NCBI GenBank assembly: GCA_904846265.1
Contig: CAJHAA010000001.1
Location: 124,001-188,000 of the forward strand
Reading direction: 5' to 3'
Length of the DNA stretch: 64,000 bases
From: Psychrobacter immobilis
GTDB lineage: Bacteria > Pseudomonadota > Gammaproteobacteria > Pseudomonadales > Moraxellaceae
Position numbers and translations under genes: made by a program. The notes under the pieces were generated by a model. The model did not search any database. It was not told where the DNA came from and saw only the letters and a list, made by a program, of their open reading frames with translations. Below, one piece after another: positions 48,554 to 58,842 of the stretch (its first letter is position 1; the number at the start of each line of letters is the position of its first letter).

Positions 48554-49437
48554 TAGCGAGCTCCTACACGGCGCGACAGTTTCCACTGCATGATGTTAAT
48601 AGTTAATAAGATCACAAATGAGATTAGTAGCATAAATAATGCAACCGCAGAAGCTCCTTGAACATCAAACTGCTCTAGTTTACTAATGATAATGAGCGGT
48701 AAAATCTCTGATTGCATGGGGATATTGCCAGCGATAAAGATAACCGAACCGTACTCGCCAGTGGCACGAGCAAACATCATGCCTGCACCCATGAGTAAAG
48801 CGGGCAAAAGCTCTGGCAAAATTACTTTGCGAAACGTCGTAAAACGATTGGCGCCCAATACCGCGGCTGCCTCTTCAAATTCAACCGATAGCTCAGCGAG
48901 TACAGGCTGTACCGCACGGACAATAAAGGGGAAACTGACCACAACCAAGGCGAGCCAAATACCTATAGGTGTAAAGGCGACCTGAATGCCAAATTTATCA
49001 AACCACTGACCAATCAAACCATTAGGGGCATAAAGGGTCGCAAGCGAAATGCCCGTGACCGCCGTTGGTAATGCAAATGGTAAATCAACTAGCGCATTAA
49101 TCAACGACTTACCCCAGAACTCGTAGCGTACGAGTACCCAAGCAACCAATGTGCCAAACACCATGTTGGTCAGCATCGCCAAAAACGACATCCATAAGCT
49201 TAGCTTGATAGCAGCAGTGACTTGCGGCTGACTAATCGTCTCCCAGAATCCAGTCCAACCCATCTGAGTCGTGGTGTAGGCCATCATGGCAAACGGCAAT
49301 ACCACCAGTAGCGACAAGCTAAAGACCGTGATACCCATACTTAGGCCGAACCCTGGCAGCACATTGCGTTGGCGCAAACGTGTTAACCACCCTTTTTTTG
49401 CAGGGGCTTTGCTGGCAGGAGATGTTTTTGCACTCAT
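48553..49437 (-). CDS. cysT: sulfate ABC transporter permease CysT (CysU)
   Basis: A 294-residue permease with six hydrophobic segments. EFEEAAAVLGANRFTTFRKV followed by LPELLPALLMG is the EAA loop, and GEYGSVIFIAGNIPMQSEI is the CysT signature region. An N-terminal Lys/Pro/Ala-rich cytoplasmic extension precedes the first helix. Coupled to cysW through overlapping stop and start codons. It forms the membrane channel with CysW, powered by CysA and fed by the binding lipoproteins encoded upstream. Confidence 0.93.
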   Translation of the reverse strand: MSAKTSPASKAPAKKGWLTRLRQRNVLPGFGLSMGITVFSLSLLVVLPFAMMAYTTTQMGWTGFWETISQPQVTAAIKLSLWMSFLAMLTNMVFGTLVAWVLVRYEFWGKSLINALVDLPFALPTAVTGISLATLYAPNGLIGQWFDKFGIQVAFTPIGIWLALVVVSFPFIVRAVQPVLAELSVEFEEAAAVLGANRFTTFRKVILPELLPALLMGAGMMFARATGEYGSVIFIAGNIPMQSEILPLIIISKLEQFDVQGASAVALFMLLISFVILLTINIMQWKLSRRVGAR

Positions 49438-49720
49438 AATGATGTCCTATTGCCTAACCAATCGTACTTAGCGATGATTACTATTTATTGTTATTGCTTA
49501 ACGTGGGTTTTCACTATTGATACTTAAAAAGAGCACTTAACAGAAAGCATTTAACGATGATGTCGTCCATAAAACCATGCTATCAGGTAGTTATTGGTGT
49601 GCTTACGGTATAAAGGACATAGCGTATACGACCATGTCCTTTATGAGGTTCTGCATGACTAACGGTGTGACTGACTGCATTTGCTAGCGCAGTAGCTTCT
49701 CTTATGCACTTAGCAGGTGA

Positions 49721-50815
49721 TTACTGCGGGGCGTTAATGGCTAACTGGTCGAATACGCCGCCATCACTGAAGTAAGTACCCATAATCTCATCCCACGTGC
49801 CAAAGGCATCATTTGGACGGAAGGTTTCAATTGGTGGTAATTTATCACCATTTTTATCAAGGACGCTTTTGACGCTAGGACGCAAGTATAGATTGGCTGC
49901 TAGCTGCTGAGCAGGCTCGCTCCATAAGTAGTCAAGATAAGCTTTTGCAGCATCCGTTGTGCCTTTTTTATCTGTCACTGACTGGACAATCGCAACAGGG
50001 CTTTCTGATTTAATAGAGTATTTAGGATAAACGATGTCTACTTTACCAGCACCGAAATCAGTCGCTGCCAAGTTGGCTTCATTTTCAAAAGTCACTAGGA
50101 CATCACCGATACCACGCTGAACGAAAGTGGTGGTCGCAGCGCGCCCGCCATTCTCATAAACTTTGACGTTTTTAAGCATGTCTTTCACGTAGTTTTTGGC
50201 ACTGGCCTCGTTTTTATCAAAAGCATGTAAGCCATAACCATAAGCGCCCAAGAACGCATAACGACCATTACCCGTCACTTTTGGATTGGCCATGACGATC
50301 TCAACGCCTTCTTTGGTCAAATCTTCCCAGTCATTGATGCCTTTTGGATTGTCTTTACGGACTAAGAATACGATGGTACTGGTAAAAGGCACGGCATTGT
50401 CTGGGAATTTACTTTCCCAATCTGATTCAACCAAACCTTTTTTCTCAAGCAGCTCAATATCAGAGCCTTGGTTCATGGTAGCGACATCTGCTTGCAGACC
50501 ATTGGCAACCGACAGCGCTTGTTTGCTTGAGCCACCATGTGACTGCTTGATTAGAATATTGCTGTTTGGATTTTCAGCTTTATAATGCTCAACGAATAAT
50601 GGGTTGTAGTCTTTATAAAAGTCACGTGCCACATCATATGAGACGTTCAGTAGCTCAATATTTTGACCTTCTGTGGCAGCGGTGCCATCTGCATTAGCAG
50701 TCGTTTCTGTCTCGCTATTGCTACAGCCAGCCAGCCCTAAGGTTAATGCAACGCCTGCAATGCTCAAGACGTGACGTTTTTTACTTTTTTGTTGATAGTG
50801 CAAAGCGTATGTCAT
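49721..50815 (-). CDS. sbp: sulfate-binding lipoprotein (first copy)
   Basis: A 364-residue sulfate-binding protein with a lipobox LTLGLAGC near residue 28, so it is tethered rather than free as in E. coli. The mature domain shows Sbp landmarks: LLNVSYDVARDFYKDYNPLF, QSHGGSSKQALSVANGLQAD, NPKVTGNGRYAFLGAYGY and GDVLVTFENEA. The start at 50813-50815 (MTYALHYQQKS) has GAGGAATTT directly upstream; the 39-codon extension is rejected. It is close to a second copy upstream and precedes cysT, so the group is probably an operon with CysB-type control. Confidence 0.92.
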   Translation of the reverse strand: MTYALHYQQKSKKRHVLSIAGVALTLGLAGCSNSETETTANADGTAATEGQNIELLNVSYDVARDFYKDYNPLFVEHYKAENPNSNILIKQSHGGSSKQALSVANGLQADVATMNQGSDIELLEKKGLVESDWESKFPDNAVPFTSTIVFLVRKDNPKGINDWEDLTKEGVEIVMANPKVTGNGRYAFLGAYGYGLHAFDKNEASAKNYVKDMLKNVKVYENGGRAATTTFVQRGIGDVLVTFENEANLAATDFGAGKVDIVYPKYSIKSESPVAIVQSVTDKKGTTDAAKAYLDYLWSEPAQQLAANLYLRPSVKSVLDKNGDKLPPIETFRPNDAFGTWDEIMGTYFSDGGVFDQLAINAPQ

Positions 50816-51064
50816 AAATTCCTCAAAGGTATCTGTTAAGTAATGCAAGTATGCTAACAGTGCCATCTTATTATGTTTAATGATGAATATGCGTATGTTA
50901 TTGCCAAAATGGAATAACAAAGGGATAAACACAAGGTTATCAATTACTTAAATAGTATCGTTAACACATAAGGCTGACACCCTACTAACTACCCGCTCTG
51001 GCTCATACAAATTGAGCACTTTGAGCATGTATCAGGTCATTGACGATCTCTTGATAAAGGCTCC

Positions 51065-52222
51065 CTACTTCACTCTTGCCAGCTGATCAAAACGCCCACC
51101 ATCGACAAAGAAAGTGTCCATAATCTGCTCCCAAGAACCAAATACTGCTACCGGCTCAAAAGTCTCAATATCAGGCAAGGTTGCTTTGTGAGCTGCCAGC
51201 ACTTGTGGGTTACTTGGACGCATATACATCTCTGCCATAAGCTCTTGTGCTGGAGTGTCCCATAAGCCTTTTAGGTAAGCATTCGCCGCTGCCGTCTTGC
51301 CGCCCTTGTCAGTGACGGCTGTTACGACCGCTACTGGGTTGGCAATCACAATAGAATAACTGGGATAAACGATATCGACCTGTCCTTTGGCAAATTTCTT
51401 GACGGCTAAATGCGCTTCATTTTCGGTCGTGATGAGCACATCGCCCAGTCCGCGCTGAGTAAAGCTAGTCGTTGCGGCGCGTGCGCCATTGTCATAAGTG
51501 ACCACGTTTGCCAGTAGCTTTTTTATAAAATCATCCGTTTTGGCAGGACTTTGCACCGTTTCTTTAAATTGATGTAATCCGTAACCATAAGCACCCAAAA
51601 ACGCATAACGCGCGGTGCCACTGGTTTTCGGGTTTGGTATCACCACGTCGATATCATTACGCGCCAAGTCCGACCAGTCTTTGATATTTTTGGGGTTACC
51701 ATCGCGCACCAATAACACCATGGTACTGGTATAAGGCACCGAATTGTTTGGGAACGCTTGCTGCCAGTCAGAGGCAACCAAGCCTTTTTTAACCAACAGA
51801 TTCATATCACTTTCTTGGTTTAAGGTGACTACATCTGCTTGCAGACCATTGGCAACCGACAGCGCTTGTTTGCTTGAGCCACCATGTGATTGGTTGATAT
51901 TGACCTGACTGTCTGAATGCTTTTGTTGATAATCTGCGCTAAATAAAGCGTTATAATCTTTATAAAAATCGCGTGATACATCATAAGAGACATTTAATAA
52001 ACTGATATTTTTTGCATCACCCGTTGCGTTCGAGCCGTCTTGCTGAGTGGCTTCGGTAGGATTACAGCCTGTCATCAGCATGGCAAACGCCAGTACGCTA
52101 CTAACTTTAACACTGATATTGGCGAGCGGCGTCTGCGTATTTTTATTTTCAACAAGTGTATGTATGTTCGCAAAACGAAGATTTTGAGATATTTGCTGAA
52201 TACTTTTGTTATCTGGTTGCAT
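51065..52222 (-). CDS. sulfate-binding lipoprotein (second copy)
   Basis: A 385-residue paralog of the preceding binding protein, with the same core motifs (LLNVSYDVSRDFYKDYNALF, QSHGGSSKQALSVANGLQAD, PKTSGTARYAFLGAYGYGL). The lipobox LAFAMLMTGC comes unusually late, near residue 53, after a polar N-terminal region of about 38 residues. The ATG at 52222 has GAGAG upstream, so the long n-region may be real, or a later non-ATG start may be used. Binding preference between sulfate, thiosulfate and other oxyanions cannot be told. It is the first gene of the transporter group. Confidence 0.88.
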   Translation of the reverse strand: MQPDNKSIQQISQNLRFANIHTLVENKNTQTPLANISVKVSSVLAFAMLMTGCNPTEATQQDGSNATGDAKNISLLNVSYDVSRDFYKDYNALFSADYQQKHSDSQVNINQSHGGSSKQALSVANGLQADVVTLNQESDMNLLVKKGLVASDWQQAFPNNSVPYTSTMVLLVRDGNPKNIKDWSDLARNDIDVVIPNPKTSGTARYAFLGAYGYGLHQFKETVQSPAKTDDFIKKLLANVVTYDNGARAATTSFTQRGLGDVLITTENEAHLAVKKFAKGQVDIVYPSYSIVIANPVAVVTAVTDKGGKTAAANAYLKGLWDTPAQELMAEMYMRPSNPQVLAAHKATLPDIETFEPVAVFGSWEQIMDTFFVDGGRFDQLARVK

Positions 52223-52421
52223 GGGTGCTCTCGATAATGTTGATAGAAGCGTTTTTCACAGCATTAACAATCTTATTAATGCTCATAATCCTTTGGATGC
52301 GGTTCTATGGATAATGAGAAATATGCTAACAGCATGTGAGTCAAATGCTTAGTGACAAATGCGCTTATCGAGTGATTAACTTGGCATAAGTCATTTTATT
52401 AATTATTTCACAAGGCTTAGG

Positions 52422-52820
52422 CTAGCCTCGCTGATTCTGAATATATTGCTTAATAATATCTAATGGCGCACCACCACAAGAGCTTGCAAAATAAGATCGG
52501 GACCAAAGCACCGGCTTGGCATAAGCTGCTCTTAACTCAATGAAATCGCCTCTCATTCGTCTACTTGTGACTGACTTTAGATTATTAACCAACTTGCTTA
52601 ACTGCACCGTTGGCGGATACTGAATAAGCATGTGAATGTGATCTGCCTCACCGTTACACTCCTTTAGCTCAGCGTCAAAAATTTTACAGAGCTCAGCAAC
52701 ACATTCACTAAAATAATCATGATGCAACTCAACTAAAACTTTTTTTCGGTACTTGGTAAAAAAAACCAAATGAACGTGTAGGTTAAAGGCGGCATAGCGA
52801 TTTTTATATATCTCACTCAT
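52422..52820 (-). CDS. tnpA: IS200/IS605 transposase TnpA (Y1 HUH)
   Basis: A complete 132-residue single-strand transposase. The HUH motif is HIH (61-63, in ADHIHMLIQYPP) and the catalytic Tyr is at 126 (IIKQYIQNQ). VHLVFFTKYRKKVL and WSRSYFASSCGG are further family landmarks. It appears intact, so the element may still be mobile, or may supply transposition in trans to related copies. Its own stop codon lies inside the left-end region. Confidence 0.93.
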   Translation of the reverse strand: MSEIYKNRYAAFNLHVHLVFFTKYRKKVLVELHHDYFSECVAELCKIFDAELKECNGEADHIHMLIQYPPTVQLSKLVNNLKSVTSRRMRGDFIELRAAYAKPVLWSRSYFASSCGGAPLDIIKQYIQNQRG

Positions 52821-52894
52821 TGTAATAAAAACCCTTAAGTGCTAGAATTATAATCATAATATCAAATACACACTCATTAATAAAGAAAGTGTTT

Positions 52895-54181
52895 ATGAAG
52901 ATCAACAAAGCGTATAAATTTAGGCTTGAGCCTAATACGGAGCAAACGGTTATTTTAAATAATCTTGTCGGCTCTGCGCGTTTTGTTTGGAATCAAATGC
53001 TGGCAATCTCATTTGAGATGTTTGCTAACAACGAGTTTATTAATGCCACCAATCTGGTTAATAAAATTATAGATTTAAAAAGTAATCCTGATTTTGACTT
53101 CCTAAAAACCAGTTCAAATGCGGTGGCTTTACAACAAAAAGTACGTGATCTCGCCTCTGCTTGGTCACGTTTTTTTGACCCCAAAGTCCATGCCAGGTTA
53201 AAAGAAAATAAAAAGAAACCCCGTAAACCCAAGTTCTTTAAATTGGCTGATGGATCGGAGATCCAACTACGTCCACTGATGCCAAGATTTAAGCACAAGT
53301 CCGATGGCTGCGACTCAATTCGCTTGGTTCAGTTTGATAAATATTGCCGTGTTGAGGACAATCGAGTCAAACTACCCAACGGTATTGGCTTGGTGAAGTT
53401 TAGAAAATCCCAAAACATTATCGGCACCATCAAAAACGTCACCATCAGCAAGAAATCAGGGCGCTGGTACGTGTCGTTTGGGTGTGAACTTGAACTGGCT
53501 GAGAACCCTCGGCATCCTGCCATAAGCGCTATTGGATTAGACATGGGTATCAGCAAACTACTCACCACCTAAAATGGTGAATACATCAAACCTAAAAACG
53601 GCTTTAAAGCCAATCAACTCAAGCTTGCTAGATTACAGCGTCAATTAATCAAGAAAGTAAAATTCAGTGAAAACTGGAAAAAGCAAAACCGTAAGATACA
53701 GAAATTGCACCATCATATCGCCAATATTCGTCATGACTACTTGCATAAAATCACCACCAGCATCAGCAAAAACCACGCTATGATTGCTTGTGAGGACTTA
53801 AAAGTAACCAATATGTCGAAGTCTGCAAGCGGGTCGATGGAGAAAAAAGGTTATAATGTCAAAGCCAAATCAGGATTGAATAAATCAATTTTGGATCAAG
53901 GCTGGGCCATGATGGTCAATATGCTTGAGTACAAGCAGCAATGGCAAGGTGGGCTGCTAGTGAAAATCAATCCACGTTACACCAGCCAAACCTGCTTTAA
54001 CTGCAAGCATGTCGCCAAAGAAAATAGACAAACTCAATCAAAATTTGAGTGCGTCCAATGTGGTTATGTTGCGAACGCAGATGTTAACGCGGCTCGCAAC
54101 ATATTAGCGGCAGGGCATGCCGTGTTGTCTGCGGAGGGAAGATGCGGTAAAGGGTCGCCCGTTGAAACAGAAAACTTGTGA
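52895..54181 (+). pseudogene. tnpB: TnpB RNA-guided nuclease, interrupted by one nonsense codon
   Basis: The reading frame is continuous except for TAA at 53570-53572. The first part (MKINKAYKFRLEPNTEQ) reaches the RuvC-I aspartate in AIGLDMGISKLLTT. The rest continues in the same frame with NGEYIKPKNGFKANQLKLAR, the RuvC-II glutamate in ACEDLKVTNM, the four-Cys zinc finger (CFNCKHVAKENRQ, CVQCGYVAN), and the RuvC-III aspartate in ADVNAARNIL. The family usually has a Ser codon at the stop position, so a TCA-to-TAA change is the simplest explanation. TnpB proteins use an RNA from the element's 3' end to cut the donor or unoccupied site; this copy cannot make a full enzyme unless the stop is read through. 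Confidence 0.9.
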
Positions 54182-54379
54182 TATTCGTGAGAATGTTGCC
54201 TAAGAGCGTTTGCTTTTAGAATCCCCCACTTGAGCTTGGCGAAAGTGGTGGGAGTATGTCAAATAGACGAGCCTTTATGTAAACGATACTATCTCTAATA
54301 TCCTTACAGCCATGCTGTTAGGCGTTTCGTTTAGATAACGACCATTCCTCTTAATCACTCCTTTATCAAAGGTACTTAA

Positions 54380-54901
54380 ATGATCATGTCTCCACCTCGT
54401 GCCGCTCGTCACTCACGCTTTTTTTCGGTATTTTTCACCACATCGGCGGCTCTGTTTGCCTTAAGTGGCTGTAATAACATGACACCTAGCGTGAATCACC
54501 AAGCCATAAAACAACCTATAGCCGATGTCATGCCAGCTGTGCAAGCAGTCGTTGGAGATTATGCTGATGAAGGTTATGAAAAGCGCGCGCAAGGCTATGA
54601 TTGGGTTGGCGTCATGGTACGGGCAGAGAGTGATCAGCAAATCAACATAAAGGTTCGCGCCCGTAGCGATATTAAAAAGCCCAGTTGCCAGTTTGATAGC
54701 AAGGCGACATTAATGGGTCAAGACGACGCGCACGGCATTATTTTCCAAAGCAAAGTCAATGACAGTACAACATTCTTTCAATTTAAGGATGATAAGCTGA
54801 CTATTGATAGTCAAGATAAATACGCGCTTAACTACTTCTGCTCTGGCGGTGGCACATTGATTGGTGACTATCAAAAGCTGACAACAGATTTAGAGATTTA
54901 A
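54380..54901 (+). CDS. predicted lipoprotein of unknown function
   Basis: A 173-residue lipoprotein; the signal sequence ends in FALSGC (Cys near 31). The mature part is small and polar, with YDWVGVMVRAESDQQINIKV and two further cysteines (SCQFDSKA, YFCSGGG). It resembles C-type lysozyme-inhibitor or MliC-like small beta proteins in size and composition, but no diagnostic motif was seen. AAAGG precedes the start. The gene lies just right of the IS element and ends before a large palindromic terminator. Confidence 0.7.
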   Translation: MIMSPPRAARHSRFFSVFFTTSAALFALSGCNNMTPSVNHQAIKQPIADVMPAVQAVVGDYADEGYEKRAQGYDWVGVMVRAESDQQINIKVRARSDIKKPSCQFDSKATLMGQDDAHGIIFQSKVNDSTTFFQFKDDKLTIDSQDKYALNYFCSGGGTLIGDYQKLTTDLEI

Positions 54902-54937
54902 TAGATAACGAACGCTAGCTTAGATAACAGGCGTTGA

Positions 54938-54999
54938 AAACCAGTATCAAAAAAAAGGTGTCAGATGATAAGTCTGACACCTTTTTTTGATACTGGTTT
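54938..54999. terminator. 62-base palindromic bidirectional terminator
   Basis: Arms AAACCAGTATC-AAAAAAAA-GGTGTCAGA and its complement pair almost perfectly, with a seven-base loop. An inner GC stem (GGTGTCAGA/TCTGACACC) is bounded by A and T runs, and an outer stem (AAACCAGTATC/GATACTGGTTT) flanks those. It serves the convergent lipoprotein and sat genes. Confidence 0.9.
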
Positions 55000-55018
55000 G
55001 TATGCTGATAATCTTGGT

Positions 55019-56272
55019 TTACACCGCAGAGGCACCAACCAATTTCACTTCAGCACGTTCCTCTCTTGCGATACCAGCATAATAATCACGCAAAATTTGT
55101 AATACTTCTGGACGGCTAAAGTTGTCTGGTACTTCTTCATCTTCTGATAGCGCTTTACGCAGCTTCGTACCTGATACTTTAACGTGTTCAGACGCTTCAT
55201 GCGGGCAAGTCTTATCTGATGCCATGGCATTACAAGCATTACACCAGAACGTCCAGCCAATTTTTAGTGGTTGAGTGATAAGATCATCTTTACCAACCTG
55301 TTCAAATATCGTTTGTGCATCAAAGGCACCATAATAATCGCCGACACCAGCATGGTCACGACCAACAATCAAGTGGCTACAGCCATAGTTTTGACGGAAT
55401 ACGGCATGTAGTAATGCCTCGCGTGGACCGGCATAGCGCATATCTAGCGGATAACCGGCTTGAATAACCGTATCTTGTCTAAAGTAATTATCAATCAAGG
55501 TTTTGATGGCTTCTTGACGCACTTCGGCTGGGATATCGCCTGGCTTCAATGCCCCGAGCAATGAATGAATCAAGACTCCATCACAAATCTCGATAGCAAT
55601 CTTGGCAAGGTATTCGTGTGAGCGATGCATTGGATTACGCGTTTGGAAAGCGGCAACCGTTTTCCAGCCTTTGGCATCCAGTATTTCCCGCGTTTCAGTA
55701 GGGGTTTTATAAATTTCCGGATATAAGGTTGGGAACTCGCCTTCGCTCAATACTTCGACACTACCTGCGATATTTACTTCACCTTGGTTAAGTACTTGCT
55801 GCACGCCCGGATGTTCGCTATCAGTGGTGGTAAAAACTTGCTGACACTCATGCTCTTTATCAATGATATAAGTCTCTTCTACCGTCAAGATGCCCATAAT
55901 CTCACCATCTTGCGCCACTAACGCGACTTTATCACCTTGGTTTAGGCTGTCGGCAGTTTCTTTCGGCGCTGATAAAGTGATGGGAATTGGCCAAAACAAG
56001 CCAGCATTGTTGCCACTTTGCAGGCGCATATCATCAACCACCCCTTGCCAATCCGCTTGGTTCATAAAGCCATTTAGCGGCGTAAAGCCACCGATACCGA
56101 GCATAATCAAATCACCACGCTCACGCGAGCTCAGGGTAATCGTCGGCAAGCTGCTGGCAAGTTTCAATGCTTGGTTGCGGGTATCACCCTTTAATAGTAA
56201 TGGTTTAAGCTCGCTGCTGCCATGTGGCGGAACAAGTTTTGATGGCTGTTGGTTAGCAGTGGTAGATGTCAT
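55019..56272 (-). CDS. sat: sulfate adenylyltransferase (ATP sulfurylase, Sat type)
   Basis: A 417-residue single-chain ATP sulfurylase that makes APS from ATP and sulfate. The active-site motif [11 protein letters not shown] and the [12 protein letters not shown] motif are present, as is [12 protein letters not shown]. The C-terminal part carries a cysteine cluster ([15 protein letters not shown]), seen in Sat proteins that bind a metal there. This is the homo-oligomeric type, not the CysD/CysN type. It is divergent from cysI, with a 250-base shared promoter region. The APS kinase domain is absent. Confidence 0.95.
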   Translation of the reverse strand: MTSTTANQQPSKLVPPHGSSELKPLLLKGDTRNQALKLASSLPTITLSSRERGDLIMLGIGGFTPLNGFMNQADWQGVVDDMRLQSGNNAGLFWPIPITLSAPKETADSLNQGDKVALVAQDGEIMGILTVEETYIIDKEHECQQVFTTTDSEHPGVQQVLNQGEVNIAGSVEVLSEGEFPTLYPEIYKTPTETREILDAKGWKTVAAFQTRNPMHRSHEYLAKIAIEICDGVLIHSLLGALKPGDIPAEVRQEAIKTLIDNYFRQDTVIQAGYPLDMRYAGPREALLHAVFRQNYGCSHLIVGRDHAGVGDYYGAFDAQTIFEQVGKDDLITQPLKIGWTFWCNACNAMASDKTCPHEASEHVKVSGTKLRKALSEDEEVPDNFSRPEVLQILRDYYAGIAREERAEVKLVGASAV

Positions 56273-56522
56273 TTTTTGAAACCTTTATAGGTAGTGATGA
56301 AATAAGTCGTGATAAATTTGATAAGCATAGGCTACCTAACTTTCGTTATGAAAATTTATGCTGACTTTGGATATACATATGTCTTAAAGGAATTTATGTT
56401 TGCAGGCGCAAGCTTATATGATGTGACTCTGAATTGTTTACCTTGCGACTGGCAATAAGATTGATTACACACGCCAATCATTTTCGTCGCTGCTTTTATG
56501 TTTAAAAAATTGAGATTACGTC

Positions 56523-58208
56523 ATGTATCAATATAACTACGCTGACCAAACCTTGGTAGAAGAACGAGTCGCCCAGTTTCGCGACCAAACCGAACGGTTT
56601 TTGGCAGGCGAGCTGCCAGAAGAGCAATTTTTGCCGCTGCGTTTGCAAAACGGCCTCTATATCCAGCGTTATGCGCCGATGTTGCGTATCGCCATTCCTT
56701 ACGGCTTGCTTGCCAGCTATCAGCTACGCAAATTGGCTGAGATTACCCGTAAGTATGATAAAGGTTATGGGCACATGACCACCCGTACCAATATTCAGCT
56801 GAACTGGCCAAAACTAGAAGAAGTGCCAGACATTTTGGCAGAATTGGCAACGGTACAGATGCATGCCATCCAAACCTCAGGTAACTGTATCCGTAACACC
56901 ACAACGGATCCTTATGCGGGTATCCATAAAGAAGAAATTGCTGATCCACGTCCTTATTGCGAAATCATTCGTCAGTGGTCAACCTTCCACCCTGAGTTTG
57001 CTTTTTTACCACGTAAATTTAAAATTGCAGTCATCGGTACCGAAGCGGATCGTGCGGCAACGCAAGTACATGATGTGGGTCTGCACGTCGTTACCAATGA
57101 CGCAGGCGAGCTTGGCTTTGAAGTGATCGTTGGTGGTGGCTTAGGACGTACGCCTATTATTGGTAAAACGATTCGCAAGTTTTTACCGCGCGAGCATTTA
57201 CTCAGTTATCTTGATGCGGTTTTGCGCGTCTATAATTTGCATGGTCGTCGTGACAATAAATACAAAGCCCGTATTAAAATTTTGGTCGACAGCTTAGGCG
57301 GCGATCAGTTTGGCAAATTGGTGGAGGCTGAGTGGGAGGCGCACACCAAAGACGGTCCGCTGACCTTGACGGATGACAATTTTGACACCGCTGCCAGCTA
57401 TTTTAGCATGCCTGATTATCAGTCATTTGATGCGCTCGCAGTACAATCAGAGTTGCAAGCACAATTGGCAGACAATAAAGATTTCGCTGATTGGTATAAG
57501 CAAAACACCGTGGCACATAAGGTGGACGGTTACCGTGCGGTAGTAATCTCTTTAAAAGCCGGACTGGTGGACGGTCGTTATGTGCCATCAGGTGACTTGA
57601 GTGATGCGCAAATGGATGCGCTTGCCGATTTGTCTGATCGTTATAGCTTTGGTGAATTGCGCGGTACGTATCAGCAAAATCTAGTATTCGCTGATGTGCA
57701 AACCAATGAGCTTTATGAATTGTGGCAGCAGCTATCAGATTTGCATTTAGCACGCGCCAATATCAACACCTTAACCGACATGATTGTCTGCCCAGGTTGG
57801 GATTATTGCTCACTGGCCAATGCGACTACGCACAATATCGCTGAGCAAATCGAAAAGCAGTTTGATGATTTAGATTACTTGTATGATCTTGGTGATATTC
57901 GCCTAAACATGTCAGGTTGCATGAATGCTTGCGCCCATCATCACACAGGTGATATCGGCATCTTGGGTGTGGACAAAAAAGGCGAGCACTGGTATCAGAT
58001 TAGCCTTGGCGGTAACTCTAGTAATGACGCCAAGTTGGGCAAAATCTTAGGAAAAGCGGTGCCAGCGGATGATGTGGCCAGCACGCTACAAACCATTTTA
58101 GATGTGTATCTCGATATACGCGGCACTAACGAACAAGATGTTGAGGGTTTTGGTGACGTGATTGACCGCGTTGGTATCGCCCCCTTTAAGGAGAAGGTCT
58201 ATGGCTAA
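56523..58208 (+). CDS. cysI: sulfite reductase hemoprotein (CysI-type nitrite/sulfite reductase)
   Basis: A 561-residue siroheme/[4Fe-4S] enzyme reducing sulfite to sulfide. The ferredoxin-like half-domains and the siroheme-binding TTRTNIQLNW are seen. QTSGNCIRNTT is another cofactor segment, and the cluster cysteines are in CPGWDYCSLA and MSGCMNACAHHH. The sequence fits the CysI family used with a separate electron donor; no CysJ flavoprotein is adjacent. It overlaps the next gene by eight bases. The required siroheme can come from CysG encoded at 62052. Confidence 0.93.
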   Translation: MYQYNYADQTLVEERVAQFRDQTERFLAGELPEEQFLPLRLQNGLYIQRYAPMLRIAIPYGLLASYQLRKLAEITRKYDKGYGHMTTRTNIQLNWPKLEEVPDILAELATVQMHAIQTSGNCIRNTTTDPYAGIHKEEIADPRPYCEIIRQWSTFHPEFAFLPRKFKIAVIGTEADRAATQVHDVGLHVVTNDAGELGFEVIVGGGLGRTPIIGKTIRKFLPREHLLSYLDAVLRVYNLHGRRDNKYKARIKILVDSLGGDQFGKLVEAEWEAHTKDGPLTLTDDNFDTAASYFSMPDYQSFDALAVQSELQAQLADNKDFADWYKQNTVAHKVDGYRAVVISLKAGLVDGRYVPSGDLSDAQMDALADLSDRYSFGELRGTYQQNLVFADVQTNELYELWQQLSDLHLARANINTLTDMIVCPGWDYCSLANATTHNIAEQIEKQFDDLDYLYDLGDIRLNMSGCMNACAHHHTGDIGILGVDKKGEHWYQISLGGNSSNDAKLGKILGKAVPADDVASTLQTILDVYLDIRGTNEQDVEGFGDVIDRVGIAPFKEKVYG

Positions 58209-58791
58209 TCATCATGTGCTTGATAGCCATGGCGCAGACATCAGTGGCGAAGATACTTGGCAAGCGCTAGCGACAGCGCAGCTGCCTGACGGTATCGCGT
58301 TATCAAGCTTGACCTTACTTGAGCTGTTACACAAACAAGAAAAAGTTGATGTACTTGTCCCATTAGCAGATTTATTAAATGCTGATGGAAAACTGGCAAA
58401 CGGTTTGCTCGCGCAAGTATTGGATATCCTCAAGCAGCACAGCAGCCGATTGGGTGTGTGGATCACATCCAACACCGATGCTGATGATCTGTCTGATGTA
58501 AAAGACTTTTTATTGACGCAAGACTTGATCGTCATTCATGTCCCAAGTTTTGTGGATGGTCGCGGTTTTAGTTTTGCACAGACCTTGCGTCAGCTTGGTT
58601 ATGAAGGTGATATTCGCATGGCAGGCGCATTTGGTCGTGATCAAATCGCTTATTTGCTGCGCGCTGGTGCTACTAGCTTTGTACTCAATGAGCATGATGC
58701 TAAATCTGATATTAGCCAAGCCTTCACTGCCCTAGCCAGTAGCTATGATGGTCGAGATGCTTCAGCATTACCGATGTTCTCAAAAACCTAA
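58201..58791 (+). CDS. DUF934-family protein of assimilatory sulfite reduction
   Basis: A 196-residue cytoplasmic protein of the DUF934 group, almost always encoded beside cysI in proteobacteria. The conserved stretch FVDGRGFSFAQTLRQLGYEG, then DIRMAGAFGRDQIAYLLRAG, is clear. Its biochemical job is not established; a role with the electron supply of CysI has been suggested by context. ATG 58201 overlaps the cysI stop by eight bases, which fixes the start against the longer frame from 58162. Confidence 0.9.
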   Translation: MANHHVLDSHGADISGEDTWQALATAQLPDGIALSSLTLLELLHKQEKVDVLVPLADLLNADGKLANGLLAQVLDILKQHSSRLGVWITSNTDADDLSDVKDFLLTQDLIVIHVPSFVDGRGFSFAQTLRQLGYEGDIRMAGAFGRDQIAYLLRAGATSFVLNEHDAKSDISQAFTALASSYDGRDASALPMFSKT

Positions 58792-58842
58792 ACTCGATAT
58801 TAAAGAACCATTTTTATATTAACAATTATTAAGGAATGTATT

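Larger units (their letters stand above)
52400..54260. mobile_element. IS200/IS605-family insertion sequence
   Basis: A divergent tnpA (minus) and tnpB (plus) pair, the IS608/ISDra2 arrangement. The left end is probably near 52400-52430, where AGGCTAGCCT forms a small palindrome; the right end is near 54225-54260, with the hairpin CCCCCACTT...AAGTGGTGGG followed by AGTATGTCAA, typical of this family. Exact ends and the target tetranucleotide cannot be fixed by eye. It sits between the sulfate-transporter operon and the lipoprotein gene at 54380. Confidence 0.8.
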
